A DNA stretch of 64,000 nt from Neobacillus niacini (GCF_023715415.1 NZ_JAMBOB010000011.1:59129-123128), one strand, 5' to 3'. Positions 1 through 8,983 are shown, counted from the stretch's first letter. A program made the numbers and translations. The notes: generated by a model not told the origin, from the letters alone.

Positions 1-255
1 CAAGTAATCGAAGAATTATTTTTACAATCTCATACTTATTATATTGAAAAAGAAGAAGTTGAGGCACTTTTGGGACGAATAGAACTTAAGGGGAAGAAAG
101 ATGGTCTATTCGTACAGATTGATATAAATGGTACATTAGAGGAAATAGAAAAACAAGTAATCAGAAAAGTACTAGAAGAAGAAGGGTTGAACCAATCGAA
201 AGCAGCTAAGCGATTAGGGATTAACCGTTCAACATTATGGCGCAAGCTAAAATAA
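1..255 (+). CDS. sigma-54-dependent transcriptional regulator, C-terminal fragment
   Basis: The gene enters from the left edge in frame 1 and stops at 253-255, so only about 84 residues are visible. The last 25 residues form a Fis-type helix-turn-helix (NQSKAAKRLGINRSTLWRKL), the usual C-terminal DNA-binding end of NtrC/PrpR-type activators of sigma-54 RNA polymerase. The receiver or sensor domain and the AAA+ domain lie outside the window. The next genes are an acid-sugar kinase and a PdxA-family dehydrogenase, so I infer that it activates that operon in response to the substrate. The family call is fairly secure from the HTH; the ligand is not visible. Confidence 0.75.
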   Translation, partial: QVIEELFLQSHTYYIEKEEVEALLGRIELKGKKDGLFVQIDINGTLEEIEKQVIRKVLEEEGLNQSKAAKRLGINRSTLWRKLK

Positions 256-284
256 AGCTTGTGCCTTTTTTATTCACTTTGTGA

Positions 285-346
285 TGCAAATAGCAACACG
301 TGTGAAACGAAAAAATCAATATCATTAAAAATATTGCCAAATGCAA
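285..346 (+). promoter_or_regulatory. two candidate activator sites upstream of the kinase operon
   Basis: The 237-bp gap between the regulator and the kinase holds two short dyads of the same type: TGC-AAATA-GCA at 285-295 and TTGC-CAAAT-GCAA at 334-346, with centres 50 bp apart. They could be upstream activating sites for the sigma-54 regulator encoded just before. A good -24/-12 promoter is not obvious; GG-N10-GT near 432-445 is a weak candidate only. Confidence 0.3.
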
Positions 347-492
347 CATATTGTTTTATGATAAGTGTAGGCGTTTTAGTTATTGTTTAAATATGCAGAT
401 TATAAGTATATAAGTATTTCAAAAAGTATGGGTTAGAACAAAGTATAAAAATTAAATTCTATAAACTTAGTAGTAAAGGGGCCGGGATGTAG

Positions 493-1800
493 GTGAAACT
501 AGCGGTAGTCGCAGATGATTTAACGGGTGCAAATGACACGGGAGTTCAATTTGCAAAAAAAGGTTTAACCACAACAGTGCTATTTTCATATACACAGTTA
601 CAACCGTCACATCTTACCGAAGATGTCATTGTTTTAAATTCAGACAGTCGAGCAATAGAGGCTAGAATGTCTTATAACATCGTTTTTAATCTATCGTCAC
701 AATTGAAGCAATTAGGTGTTTCTAATGTTTTTAAAAAGATAGATTCAACAATGAGAGGAAATATTGGTCCAGAGATTGATGCAGTAATGGATGCTTTTAA
801 CTATAAGATATCGTTTGTAGTACCTGCTTTTCCAAAGAGTAATCGAATGACTATAAATGGAGAGCATTTTGTAAATGGTGTCTTATTGGAGAAGGCTGAA
901 ATGGCGAAAGACCCTGCAAGCCCAGTAAATGAAAGTTATCTACCTAAATTGGTGCAGAAACAAAGTAAGAGGGGAGTTGGGCTAATTTCAATCTCTCATG
1001 TTAGAAAAGGAATTGACCACTTATCAAAAATCATGAAGGAATTATCCTTGTGTGACACTTCGAAGATCATCATTATCGATGCAACGACGGATGATGAACT
1101 TGAAATTATCGTAAAAGCAGCACAAGCTCTACAAGAGAAATTTCTTTGGGTGGGTTCAGCAGGAATTGCTTCACACATCTTTTACAGAGGGGCCCAGGAA
1201 AATGTTTTAAATACGATTAAAGTTCATGACCGAAATCCTGTATTAGTGGTTGCGGGTAGTGTAAATTCCATTACTCATAAGCAAATTCAGGTCCTTAAAG
1301 AAAAAAATGAAGTAGCAGAAATTGTTATATCTCCTGGAGAATTCTTTTTTGAGGATAGGAGGAAACTTGAAATTGGTCGTATTGTTAATGAAAGTAAAGC
1401 ATTGCTAGATAAAGGCAGTTTAGTCGTAACCACGAACCGAGACCAGGAAGTAATAAGGAAAGTAAAGGATTTACAACGTGAACTTGGTTTATCAAACTAC
1501 GATGTTGGAAATATAATAGCCAATTCAATGGGAGTAATTGCTGGTCAACTAATTGAAAGCAAGAAAATTTACGGTACTGTTTTAACAGGTGGAGATATTG
1601 CAGGTGCTACATGTAAAGTGTTACAAGGTGAAGGGATTCGAGTCATTGGTGAAGTAGAGCCTGGTATACCTTATGGAAAACTCTTTGGAGGATTATTTGA
1701 TGGCATTCCACTTGTCACTAAAGCAGGTGCGTTTGGAACCCACCAAGCACTTTCTAAGGCTCTTCAAAAGGTTACAGAATTAAGTACACGTACTCATTGA
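493..1800 (+). CDS. four-carbon acid sugar kinase (DUF1537 family)
   Basis: Predicted cytosolic kinase of 435 residues that phosphorylates a four-carbon sugar acid such as D-threonate, L-threonate or erythronate. The N-terminal substrate-binding half starts with the family signature VADDLTGANDTG (about residues 6-17). The C-terminal nucleotide-binding half carries TGGD near residue 365 and KAGAFG near 410. The GTG start at 493 follows a purine-rich GGGG/GGGA stretch. A PdxA-family dehydrogenase follows 70 bp downstream. That kinase-PdxA pair is the established route from threonate to dihydroxyacetone phosphate through the 4-phosphate and a 3-keto intermediate that loses CO2. The exact stereoisomer cannot be told from sequence. 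Confidence 0.88.
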   Translation: MKLAVVADDLTGANDTGVQFAKKGLTTTVLFSYTQLQPSHLTEDVIVLNSDSRAIEARMSYNIVFNLSSQLKQLGVSNVFKKIDSTMRGNIGPEIDAVMDAFNYKISFVVPAFPKSNRMTINGEHFVNGVLLEKAEMAKDPASPVNESYLPKLVQKQSKRGVGLISISHVRKGIDHLSKIMKELSLCDTSKIIIIDATTDDELEIIVKAAQALQEKFLWVGSAGIASHIFYRGAQENVLNTIKVHDRNPVLVVAGSVNSITHKQIQVLKEKNEVAEIVISPGEFFFEDRRKLEIGRIVNESKALLDKGSLVVTTNRDQEVIRKVKDLQRELGLSNYDVGNIIANSMGVIAGQLIESKKIYGTVLTGGDIAGATCKVLQGEGIRVIGEVEPGIPYGKLFGGLFDGIPLVTKAGAFGTHQALSKALQKVTELSTRTH

Positions 1801-1870
1801 GTACTAATATAGAAATTTATTACTGATTTTTACTTGTCCAAATAAGAGATATTTACGGGAGGAATTATAA

Positions 1871-2878
1871 ATGACTAGCTATAAACCAAGTATTGCGATT
1901 ACAATGGGAGATCCTTCTGGTGTCGGACCTGAAATTATCGTTAAATCTTTAAATGATAAATTCATTTATAATATCTGCAGTCCATTTGTTGTAGGCGACT
2001 TAAAAATTTTAAAAAGAGCTTTACACGTAACAAATATCGACCTTGAAGTAAACAGCATTACCAATCCAGGGGAAGCAAAGTCCCAATATGGCACCATTGA
2101 TATAATTGATCTCGATTTAGTTTCTGAAGATTTACCATGGGGACAAGTTTCTCCAGAAGCTGGAAATGCTGCTTTCCGTTATTTAGAAAGAGCTATTCAA
2201 TACGCAAATGAAGGACATATACAAGGGATTTGTACAGCACCTTTAAATAAAGAAGCGCTTCATAAAGCTGGGCATATTTATCCGGGTCACACTGAGATTT
2301 TAGCAGAATTAACAAATACAAAGGATTTTGCTATGATGCTCTCTGCACCTGCCTTAAGAGTCATTCATGTGACAACACATATTGGACTCTTTGATGCGAT
2401 TCATAAAATTAATGCTGAACGTCAATATACGGTTATTAAACTTGCACATGAGACATTACAAAAGGCAGGAATTGAGTCTCCTCGAATTGCAGTTTGTGGA
2501 ATTAACCCACATGCTGGCGAAAATGGACTTTTTGGTTATGGTGAGGAAGAAGAAAAGATCGTTCCGGCTATTGAAAAGGCACTAGCAGAAGGAATAAATG
2601 TTCAAGGACCACTTCCAGCAGATACATTATTCTTTAGAGCAAGACGCGGAGACTTTGATATTGTTGTTGCACAATATCACGATCAAGGTCATGGACCAAT
2701 TAAAGTGTTAGGTCTAGAGGCAGGAGTAAATATAACAGTAGGACTTCCAACTATTCGTACAAGTGTTGATCATGGGACGGCTTTTGATATCGCTGGTAAA
2801 AATATTGCGGACGAGCAATCATTAAAAGAAGCACTACGTATGGCAGTTGAATTAGCTCCAAAGACAAACACGTATTAA
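1871..2878 (+). CDS. pdxA: 4-hydroxythreonine-4-phosphate dehydrogenase family protein (PdxA2-type)
   Basis: A 335-residue NAD-dependent, metal-dependent dehydrogenase of the PdxA family. It shows the N-terminal ITMGDPSGVGPEI signature (residues 10-22), metal-binding histidine segments YPGHTE (about 140) and YHDQGHGPIK (about 270), and DHGTAFDIAGK near 300. A RBS (GGGAGG) precedes the ATG. True PdxA acts in vitamin B6 synthesis. Because this copy follows a DUF1537 kinase, I infer the PdxA2 role: oxidising D-threonate or D-erythronate 4-phosphate, followed by decarboxylation to dihydroxyacetone phosphate. A role in pyridoxal phosphate synthesis is less likely, since Bacillaceae generally make it by PdxST. 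Confidence 0.88.
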   Translation: MTSYKPSIAITMGDPSGVGPEIIVKSLNDKFIYNICSPFVVGDLKILKRALHVTNIDLEVNSITNPGEAKSQYGTIDIIDLDLVSEDLPWGQVSPEAGNAAFRYLERAIQYANEGHIQGICTAPLNKEALHKAGHIYPGHTEILAELTNTKDFAMMLSAPALRVIHVTTHIGLFDAIHKINAERQYTVIKLAHETLQKAGIESPRIAVCGINPHAGENGLFGYGEEEEKIVPAIEKALAEGINVQGPLPADTLFFRARRGDFDIVVAQYHDQGHGPIKVLGLEAGVNITVGLPTIRTSVDHGTAFDIAGKNIADEQSLKEALRMAVELAPKTNTY

Positions 2879-2891
2879 GGGCTTTATACAA

Positions 2892-2925
2892 AAAAAGGAT
2901 TGTTCAGAAGAACAATCCCTTTTTT
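2892..2925 (+). terminator. rho-independent terminator after pdxA
   Basis: Stem GGATTGTT (2897-2904) pairs with AACAATCC (2911-2918) around a 6-nt loop and is followed by a T run. An A run precedes the stem, so it may work in both directions. It ends the kinase-pdxA operon. Confidence 0.85.
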
Positions 2926-2930
2926 ACATG

Positions 2931-3035
2931 CTACATAAACATATCCAAGATTAGGACTCCAACAAGTCCAACTAAAGAAATTATCGTTACCATGATCGAC
3001 CAGGTTTTAATGGTTTTTCCAATCGTTAGGTTAAC
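2931..3035 (-). pseudogene. GntP-family permease relic, C-terminal end
   Basis: Read on the minus strand, 3035 to 2931 is open and ends in TAG. It reads NLTIGKTIKTWSIMVTIISL and continues with a last hydrophobic helix ending LDMFM. This matches the look of the final membrane segment of gluconate:H+ symporters (GntP family). There is no start, and an in-frame TGA lies just upstream on the coding strand. It lies back to back with another GntP piece on the opposite strand at 3039-3170, so the transporter gene appears to have been inverted and deleted. It was plausibly the uptake system for the sugar acid used by the neighbouring kinase. Confidence 0.6.
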
Positions 3036-3038
3036 TCA

Positions 3039-3170
3039 ATTCCGAGCAGCAGACTATATTCTGAAGTAATTAATTCTGCAGGAATCATCATTTTAATCAC
3101 GGGTGCTGGTGGTGCCTTTGGAGCAGTAATCAACAAAAGTGGTATTGGTGACTATCTGATTGCTACATAG
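3039..3170 (+). pseudogene. GntP-family permease relic, internal segment
   Basis: Plus-strand frame from 3039 reads ...SSRLYSEVINSAGII, then ILITGAGGAFGAVINKSGIG, then DYLIAT and a TAG at 3168-3170. The GAGGAFG motif and its surroundings are characteristic of an internal region of GntP/gluconate permeases. There is no start codon and only about 44 residues survive. It points away from the C-terminal relic at 2931-3035, so the two pieces cannot belong to one intact reading frame. Confidence 0.65.
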
Positions 3171-3236
3171 AAGAAACAAAATACAATTGGAACTGTGAAG
3201 TGTTTGCTACAGCTTGTTTTAAATTAATTATACCGA

Positions 3237-3264
3237 AATAGCCCAGTCCAAAAACCGGGCTATT
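3237..3264 (+). terminator. hairpin AATAGCCC/GGGCTATT
   Basis: An 8-bp perfect stem (3237-3244 with 3257-3264) follows the GntP relic. It is followed by TTAGT rather than a full T run, so it is probably the surviving terminator of the lost permease gene. Confidence 0.55.
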
Positions 3265-3323
3265 TAGTATGTAAATCTATAGTAGTTACAACTTCGCATG
3301 TTACCCACTGTTTAAGAAACTGG

Positions 3324-3351
3324 TTGACAGAGGGATTCTATAAAGTAAAAT
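3324..3351 (+). promoter_or_regulatory. sigma-A promoter of fbp
   Basis: TTGACA (3324-3329), a 16-bp spacer and TAAAAT (3346-3351), about 76 bp ahead of the preferred fbp start. Confidence 0.6.
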
Positions 3352-3427
3352 AACTATTATTTGAGTTTTTAGATAATATAAATAATTATACTTAATCTGC
3401 GAAATGGTAAATATTGAAAGGGGATAC

Positions 3428-5365
3428 ATGGTTTTGAACTCAACATATTTAGATTTACTTGTCCAAAAATATGATTGTGAAGAAAAAGTGATAACTGAAA
3501 TTATTAATCTAGAAGCGATTCTTAATCTACCAAAGGGGACAGAACATTTTGTCAGTGATTTACATGGGGAGTTTCAAGCTTTTCAACATGTGTTAAGAAA
3601 TGGTTCAGGGAATGTAAAAAGAAGAATCAGAGACTTGTTTCAAGATGTTTTATTTGAAAAAGAAATTAATGATTTTGCGACATTAGTTTATTATCCTGAA
3701 GAAAAATTAATATTAATGAAAAGTCATTTTGGCAATGAACAAGAATTAAACCAATGGTATATCGTAATCATCGAGCGGATGATAAGGCTTATTTCTCATG
3801 CATCCTCGAAATATACTCGTTCGAAATTACGAAAAGCATTACCGAGTCAATTTGTGTTTATTATAGAGGAGCTGCTATATAAAACGAATCAATCTGCAAA
3901 TAAGGAGCGATATTATAAAGAAATTGTTGAGCAGATTATCTCCTTAGGTCAGGCTGATAAACTCATAACAGGGCTTGCGTATACCACCCAAAGATTGGTT
4001 GTCGATCATCTTCATGTAGTGGGGGATATTTATGATCGTGGACCTGAACCTGATAAAATAATGGAAACTCTAATTAATTATCATTCCGTTGATATTCAGT
4101 GGGGAAACCATGATGTACTATGGATTGGTGCTTTTGCTGGTTCAATGGTTTGTCTTGCTAATATCATTCGTATCTGCGCAAGATATGACAATCTGGATAT
4201 TATTGAAGATGTATATGGAATCAATCTTAGACCTCTGCTGAATCTTGCGGAGAAATACTATGAGGATAATCCGGCCTTCAGACCTAAGGTACATTCGAAT
4301 CAGAAACTATCTGATCATGAAACATTACAAATAACGAAAATTCATCAAGCCATTGCGATGATTCAGTTCAAACTCGAAATGCCTATTATCAAGAGACGCC
4401 CGTATTTTAATATGTCAGAAAGGCTTTTACTTGAGAAAATTGATTATGAAAAGAACGAAATAACGATTTATGGGAAAACCTATAAGCTGGAAAATACTTG
4501 CTTTTCCACGGTAAATCCAGACCAGCCTGATCAATTATTAGAAGAAGAAAAGCAGGTTCTGGAAAAATTATTATTTTCAGTCCAGCATTCAGAAAAGCTG
4601 GCCAGACATATGAATTTCCTTATGAAGAAAGGGAGTCTTTATTTAAAATATAACGGGAATTTATTAATACATGGTTGTATTCCTTTAGATGAAAAAGGGA
4701 ATATGGAAAAAATGGTTATCGAAAATAAAACCTATTCAGGTCGTGAATTACTTGATGTTTTTGAACGGTATTTACTGCATGCTTTTGCACACCCTGAAGT
4801 GACAGATGATCTTGCTACTGATATGGTCTGGTATTTATGGACAGGAGAATATTCATCACTCTTTGGAAAAAGAGAAATGACCACTTTTGAGAGGTACTTT
4901 ATTAAGGACAAGGCAACCCATAAGGAGAGAAAAAACCCATACTACTATTTACGTGAGAATGAAGAAATTTGCCAGAAAATCCTAACAGAATTTGACCTAA
5001 ATCCTGAACACGGTCATATTATCAATGGGCATACACCAGTTAAAGAAATAGAAGGAGAAAATCCAATTAAAGCAAATGGTAAGATGATCGTAATCGATGG
5101 AGGTTTCTCCAAAGCTTATCAATCAACAACAGGGATAGCAGGATATACGTTACTATATAATTCCTTTGGTATGCAACTGGTCGCCCATAAGCATTTTAAT
5201 TCAAAAGAAGATGTCTTACTTAACGGGACAGACGTTTTATCAATTAAAAGAGTGGTAGATGAAGAGTTAAAGAGAAAAAAGGTTAGAGAAACGAATGTTG
5301 GAGAGAAATTATTACAGGAAATCTCTATTTTGAATACTTTGAGAGAATATCGCTATATGAATTGA
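3428..5365 (+). CDS. fbp: fructose-1,6-bisphosphatase, class III
   Basis: A 645-residue gluconeogenic enzyme that removes the 1-phosphate from fructose 1,6-bisphosphate. It belongs to the Firmicutes-specific class III family, which has a calcineurin-like metallophosphatase core. The metal-ligand motifs are all present: SDLHGE (about residue 42), GDIYDRGPE (about 198), GNHD (about 226) and NGHTPV (about 532). I chose the ATG at 3428 because GAAAGGGGA sits just upstream; an in-frame ATG at 3404 lacks a RBS. The gene stands alone with its own promoter. The length fits the family (roughly 640-670 residues). Confidence 0.95.
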   Translation: MVLNSTYLDLLVQKYDCEEKVITEIINLEAILNLPKGTEHFVSDLHGEFQAFQHVLRNGSGNVKRRIRDLFQDVLFEKEINDFATLVYYPEEKLILMKSHFGNEQELNQWYIVIIERMIRLISHASSKYTRSKLRKALPSQFVFIIEELLYKTNQSANKERYYKEIVEQIISLGQADKLITGLAYTTQRLVVDHLHVVGDIYDRGPEPDKIMETLINYHSVDIQWGNHDVLWIGAFAGSMVCLANIIRICARYDNLDIIEDVYGINLRPLLNLAEKYYEDNPAFRPKVHSNQKLSDHETLQITKIHQAIAMIQFKLEMPIIKRRPYFNMSERLLLEKIDYEKNEITIYGKTYKLENTCFSTVNPDQPDQLLEEEKQVLEKLLFSVQHSEKLARHMNFLMKKGSLYLKYNGNLLIHGCIPLDEKGNMEKMVIENKTYSGRELLDVFERYLLHAFAHPEVTDDLATDMVWYLWTGEYSSLFGKREMTTFERYFIKDKATHKERKNPYYYLRENEEICQKILTEFDLNPEHGHIINGHTPVKEIEGENPIKANGKMIVIDGGFSKAYQSTTGIAGYTLLYNSFGMQLVAHKHFNSKEDVLLNGTDVLSIKRVVDEELKRKKVRETNVGEKLLQEISILNTLREYRYMN

Positions 5366-5413
5366 CCCCAATTTAAACTGTTTTTTGTAAGTGTTATTTC
5401 AAGCTACTTTCAC

Positions 5414-5450
5414 CCCCGAATAATGTCGATAACTTCGACATTATTCGGGG
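5414..5450 (+). repeat. perfect 16-bp inverted repeat between fbp and the hydrolase gene
   Basis: CCCCGAATAATGTCGA (5414-5429) pairs perfectly with TCGACATTATTCGGGG (5435-5450) around a 5-nt loop. No T tract follows, so it is not a canonical terminator. It lies 50 bp before the next start codon and could end fbp transcription weakly or serve as an operator. Confidence 0.6.
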
Positions 5451-5500
5451 TGTGACAGGCAATGTCTTTAGGAGAAACTATTGGGGAAAGAGGGGAAAGG

Positions 5501-6475
5501 ATGATTATTGGATTAGTAGTATTAGCAGGTTTGCTCTTAATAGGATTTGTATACGAACAGGTTTCGCGGCGCAGTGATGGGAAAAGACTCCTTACCGGTG
5601 AAATGATTGATGTTGGCGGCTATCGTCTCCATCTAACAGATGCTGGTCAAGGTGGGCCCACGGTCATCATTATTCATGGTGCGGGTGATAGCTCTTATTC
5701 ATGGATACATATTCGTAAAGAATTATCTAAGTTTACTAGAGTTATTACTTATGACCGTGCAGGTATGGGCTCAAGTGATCCCGGCCCCGTGCCAACTCCG
5801 GAACATACCATCAAAGAACTTAAGAACCTACTAGACAAGATTGGTGCCCCTGGACCATATGTACTTGTGGGTCATTCCCTGGGAGGGCTGATTGCCCGAC
5901 TCTATGCTTTAAAATATCCTAATCAGGTGGCTGGCTTAGTATTCTTAGATTCGTCACATGAATTTCTAAAGGATGATGCCAAGTTTAAGCAGGGTTTTGC
6001 CATCATCGGTTTTATGCTGAAAATACTAAGACTGATGTCTCCATTTGGTATTCCTCGATTCTTTGGTAATATTCTAGGCATTATACCGATGTTTGTTAAT
6101 GAACTTTCCTATTACAAACAGCAGCTTAGTGCCGAGGAATACAAGCAATGGAAAGAGATAGTTTACAGTGTTTTTGCCAGAAGGACAGCGGAGGCGGAAT
6201 TCAAAGGTGCATGGGCACACTTAAATCAAGCTGCGAATCAATTAAATAACGGTATGGAAAAACCACAGTTTGGTGACCTTCCAATCGCTGTTGTAAGCAA
6301 CCCAGGATTTGGTGCTCAATGGACCGAGATGCAAAGAGAACTGGCCTCCCGTTCCACTAACCATATCCATAAGATTAGTGATCGAAAGGGACACAGTCTG
6401 CAAATGCCACGACCCGAATATGTTATGGAAGCAGTCCATCACGTAGTTAAACAAGCACAGGAACGTAAGAATTAA
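5501..6475 (+). CDS. alpha/beta hydrolase, membrane-anchored
   Basis: A 324-residue alpha/beta-hydrolase. One N-terminal hydrophobic segment (residues 2-17, IIGLVVLAGLLLIGFV) predicts a membrane anchor with the catalytic domain outside. The oxyanion motif HGAG lies near residue 58, the nucleophile elbow GHSLGG near 123 and the catalytic His in KGHSLQ near 296. I chose the ATG at 5501 because AGAGGGGAAAGG lies directly before it; an upstream ATG at 5462 has no RBS. Esterase or lipase-like activity is the family expectation; the substrate is unknown. Confidence 0.85.
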   Translation: MIIGLVVLAGLLLIGFVYEQVSRRSDGKRLLTGEMIDVGGYRLHLTDAGQGGPTVIIIHGAGDSSYSWIHIRKELSKFTRVITYDRAGMGSSDPGPVPTPEHTIKELKNLLDKIGAPGPYVLVGHSLGGLIARLYALKYPNQVAGLVFLDSSHEFLKDDAKFKQGFAIIGFMLKILRLMSPFGIPRFFGNILGIIPMFVNELSYYKQQLSAEEYKQWKEIVYSVFARRTAEAEFKGAWAHLNQAANQLNNGMEKPQFGDLPIAVVSNPGFGAQWTEMQRELASRSTNHIHKISDRKGHSLQMPRPEYVMEAVHHVVKQAQERKN

Positions 6476-6478
6476 TAA

Positions 6479-6514
6479 AAAACGCTCTTCGGCTGAGATA
6501 GCCCAGAGCGTTTT
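6479..6514 (+). terminator. terminator after the hydrolase gene
   Basis: AAAACGCTCT (6479-6488) pairs with AGAGCGTTTT (6505-6514), with a nested GGCT/AGCC stem inside. Confidence 0.8.
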
Positions 6515-6657
6515 CGATTTCATTATTATACTTGTTATTTCATCTAATTAAGCAAATAAGTCATTTAACCTTGCAATTTCTTAATCGTTGATTGTTACAT
6601 TTCGTTAAGCAAATACTTTTACATATAACTCATATCATGTATTCATTTTATTCATAT

Positions 6658-6867
6658 TTAAATTGGTAATTCACCAGATATATACTGGATAAACTCACGA
6701 ACTGCAGGTGAAGCGTATTTCTTTTTCTTAGATATAAATCCTAAATTCCAAGGGAAGGTGGGATTAACGATTTGAATCGACTTGATAAAATCCTGACCGA
6801 CTATATTTGCAATAGGTTTTGGGAAAATTGAAATTCCCAAGTTCTCGTTAATGGCCTGTAGACTGGT
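6658..6867 (-). pseudogene. LysR-family regulator relic, C-terminal part
   Basis: The minus strand encodes about 69 residues ending at 6658: TSLQAINENLGISIFPKPIA... followed by NPTFPWNLGFISKKKKYASP and AVREFIQYIS. This is the C-terminal end of a LysR co-inducer-binding domain. The frame meets a stop just upstream, inside the hairpin at 6854-6875, and the DNA-binding domain and most of the effector domain are missing. rocB follows directly on the other side of the hairpin. It is therefore a truncated gene, probably left by a deletion that brought rocB next to it. Confidence 0.7.
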
Positions 6868-6880
6868 CTACAGGCTTTTT
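6854..6880 (+). terminator. hairpin between the LysR relic and rocB
   Basis: GCCTGTAGAC (6854-6863) and GTCTACAGGC (6866-6875) form a perfect 10-bp stem with a 2-nt loop, followed on the plus strand by TTTTT. rocB, on the minus strand, ends at 6883. The hairpin marks the breakpoint of the LysR relic. Confidence 0.6.
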
Positions 6881-6882
6881 GG

Positions 6883-8535
6883 TCAATTATTTAATAGTTT
6901 TTGAATTACGAGGTTTGTTAGATTTGGTACGACTTCAAGTGAGTAGGTCATTTCCATTCTTTCATGCTTCTTGTGAGCATCTAAACCATAAGGGCCGATA
7001 TTGATTACAGGGACATTGATATCGCGAATGTCTTGATAGTCGACAAAGAGCTTGGCACCCCAGCTAGGGTTGTTGTTTGTTTCGGCACTAATGCCTGCTT
7101 CATCGTCACTTAAGGCCACGAAACTCATATCGGAAATATAAGGAAAAAAGTTTCGTGTCACAATCGGATATTGATAGTGTGGTTGGATTTCTTCGACTGC
7201 TTCGTCTAATGCTGTAATTAAAGCAAGCTCGTCAGTTGTTTTCCCCGTCAATTCAATTCGCGGAGAGTACAGGGATGAGTAGAACAGAATAATCGCTGGA
7301 TTTTTATCCTTCATCCATTTCCAGGCTTCCTCTACCACTTTTGCCGAAAACATACGCGTATCCAGTTCCTTATTTTTTAACAGCTTTTCTTTAAATTGAC
7401 TCATATGTGTCGTGAACGTTTCACCGTTCTCATCGATTAATAATTTTTCCATTTCCTCGTACGTCATCACTCTAGGCTTCCAAGGATGTTGTACATATGG
7501 TTCACCGCTTAATGTGCTGTATTGCTTATACCTTTCTTCAAAAGAAGTAAGGGCATTGGTAAAAGCAATCATAGCTTGTTCCCTTAACTTTTCAAGCACG
7601 TCCTTTGGAGACCAGGAATGAATAAAGAAATTATAATAAACATAGGCTGCTAAGGCAGTTTGAACTGTATAAGACGGCTTCAAATCTGTTTGTTTTAACG
7701 AAACAGGCGGCACGGTCGTCTCACCAAACGCTTCGTTACAAAGCTCAGGGTTGTAATTGATTTGCCTTGTCAGTTCGGCCGCAATAAAGTTGGGATCGAG
7801 TCCCTCAAAGGCAGAGCCTACATGTGTTTCTGCCCCCGTAATAAAGAACGATGGCAGCAGCTTTCCGACAGTCCCCTTGTAGATATAGCGATTTTCGTCG
7901 CCTTCATATCTTGGTGAAACGAAATCAGCATTAATCGCAGCTGCATAGTTAAAACCATGCTCCTCTTTCCAGCGTTTCAATGTTTTCAAAGCCGAAAGTA
8001 CACCATGTGAACTGTCCTCCTCGTCACACTCCGATAAGAGGACTATGTTTCCGTCTAATTCTTCAGGATGCATAGAATAGTAGTTTAAGAGATATAAGTG
8101 ACTGGCAACCCCGCTTTTCATATCAAGAACGCCTCGGCCAAATAACCAATCCCCCGAATCTAAATGTTCTTTAGCAGCAGCCGGAAGCTGTTCAGTTTTT
8201 AGTGATTCCATAAGTTCGTCAGGGAAGCAAGCCTGGTCTTTTAATTGATTGAAATCATCAATCCCAACTGTGTCAATATGGCCCATCAAAATCACCGTAC
8301 GGTTGCTATTTCCCTTTGTTCCTTTAACAAAAGCAAGAACATTATAACGCTCTTGATCATCGTTGAGTGTTTGTTCTAAAACAAGATGGCTGGGGTTTTG
8401 TGAAAAATAGGGCATAGCAGAAATCATAAAATATAAAGATTGAGCAATGGCCTTTTCGCCATTGGTATTAACGACACTTTCAATGTTTACGAGCTGTTTC
8501 GTGAATGTCAACACATCTTGACGACATTGCAACAT
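6883..8535 (-). CDS. rocB: arginine utilization protein RocB (M20 family peptidase)
   Basis: A 550-residue M20-type zinc amidohydrolase of the RocB subfamily. Metal-site segments are GHIDT (residues 85-89), GRGVLDMKSG (about 133-142) and SECDEED (about 169-175). RocB is part of the arginine/ornithine catabolic regulon in Bacillus, but its exact reaction is not established. Here it stands alone with no other roc genes visible. The ATG is preceded by GAAGG. No sigma-54 promoter or RocR-type site was recognised upstream. Confidence 0.88.
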   Translation of the reverse strand: MLQCRQDVLTFTKQLVNIESVVNTNGEKAIAQSLYFMISAMPYFSQNPSHLVLEQTLNDDQERYNVLAFVKGTKGNSNRTVILMGHIDTVGIDDFNQLKDQACFPDELMESLKTEQLPAAAKEHLDSGDWLFGRGVLDMKSGVASHLYLLNYYSMHPEELDGNIVLLSECDEEDSSHGVLSALKTLKRWKEEHGFNYAAAINADFVSPRYEGDENRYIYKGTVGKLLPSFFITGAETHVGSAFEGLDPNFIAAELTRQINYNPELCNEAFGETTVPPVSLKQTDLKPSYTVQTALAAYVYYNFFIHSWSPKDVLEKLREQAMIAFTNALTSFEERYKQYSTLSGEPYVQHPWKPRVMTYEEMEKLLIDENGETFTTHMSQFKEKLLKNKELDTRMFSAKVVEEAWKWMKDKNPAIILFYSSLYSPRIELTGKTTDELALITALDEAVEEIQPHYQYPIVTRNFFPYISDMSFVALSDDEAGISAETNNNPSWGAKLFVDYQDIRDINVPVINIGPYGLDAHKKHERMEMTYSLEVVPNLTNLVIQKLLNN

Positions 8536-8642
8536 ACGCCTGACCTTCTTTTCTAGTAAATTAGTATTTAGAAAAAATGTATCTCAGAAGATAAAACCCG
8601 TCAAGTCTTTTAATTTGGATAAAAATACAATCGAAATTATTA

Positions 8643-8671
8643 TTGCACTTGTTAGAATATTTCTTTATACT
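8643..8671 (+). promoter_or_regulatory. sigma-A promoter of the lysine-riboswitch transcript
   Basis: TTGCAC (8643-8648), a 17-bp spacer and TATACT (8666-8671). It sits 41 bp ahead of the riboswitch P1 stem and is correctly placed to drive the leader and the ABC operon. Confidence 0.7.
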
Positions 8672-8711
8672 AAAGAAAGTTTCGTTAAACTAAATATAAA
8701 ATCCTCATCTT

Positions 8712-8910
8712 TAAGCATTAGATGGGGTAGAGGTCGCGATTGTTAATAGTATCCTATTGGAGATTTAGTGAAATCTATGAAAATAGGAAAAAGGATCAAT
8801 TGCCGAAGCTTCTGATATCACTTCATTCAGAAAGCTGGGTTTGCACTCGAATAGGGGCAAAACTGTCACAGTTCCTTGGAATTGTGGAGAACTATCTTCA
8901 CCAATGCTAA
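8712..8910 (+). ncRNA. lysine riboswitch (L box)
   Basis: The leader shows the conserved L-box landmarks in order: TAGAGGTCGCGA (from 8728), an AGTA turn, GCCGAAGC (about 8802), a CTGGGTTTGCAC arm, the ACTGTCACAG segment (about 8870) and GGAGAACTATC closing the P1 stem. P1 is extended by AGCATT (8714-8719) pairing with AATGCT (8903-8908). A terminator follows at 8929-8961. Lysine binding should favour the terminator and shut off the downstream ABC transporter. This is strong evidence that the transporter imports lysine or a related amino acid. Confidence 0.92.
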
Positions 8911-8928
8911 CCGATGAGGGTGTGCAGG

Positions 8929-8961
8929 ACACCGTCATATTCACATTGACGGTGTTTTTTT
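8929..8961 (+). terminator. riboswitch-controlled terminator
   Basis: ACACCGTCA (8929-8937) pairs with TGACGGTGT (8947-8955) and is followed by a T run. It is the expression platform of the lysine riboswitch, 23 bp before the start codon of the binding-protein gene. Confidence 0.88.
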
Positions 8962-8983
8962 AATTACCTAGGAGGGAATATTT

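Noticed and set aside
1871..2878. Biosynthetic PdxA for vitamin B6
   Set aside because: Its coupling with a DUF1537 kinase and a sigma-54 activator points to sugar-acid catabolism; the DXP-dependent B6 route is not expected in this group.
8710..8961. T-box leader upstream of the ABC transporter
   Set aside because: No T-box sequence or specifier loop is present; the conserved blocks and P1 closure are those of the lysine riboswitch.
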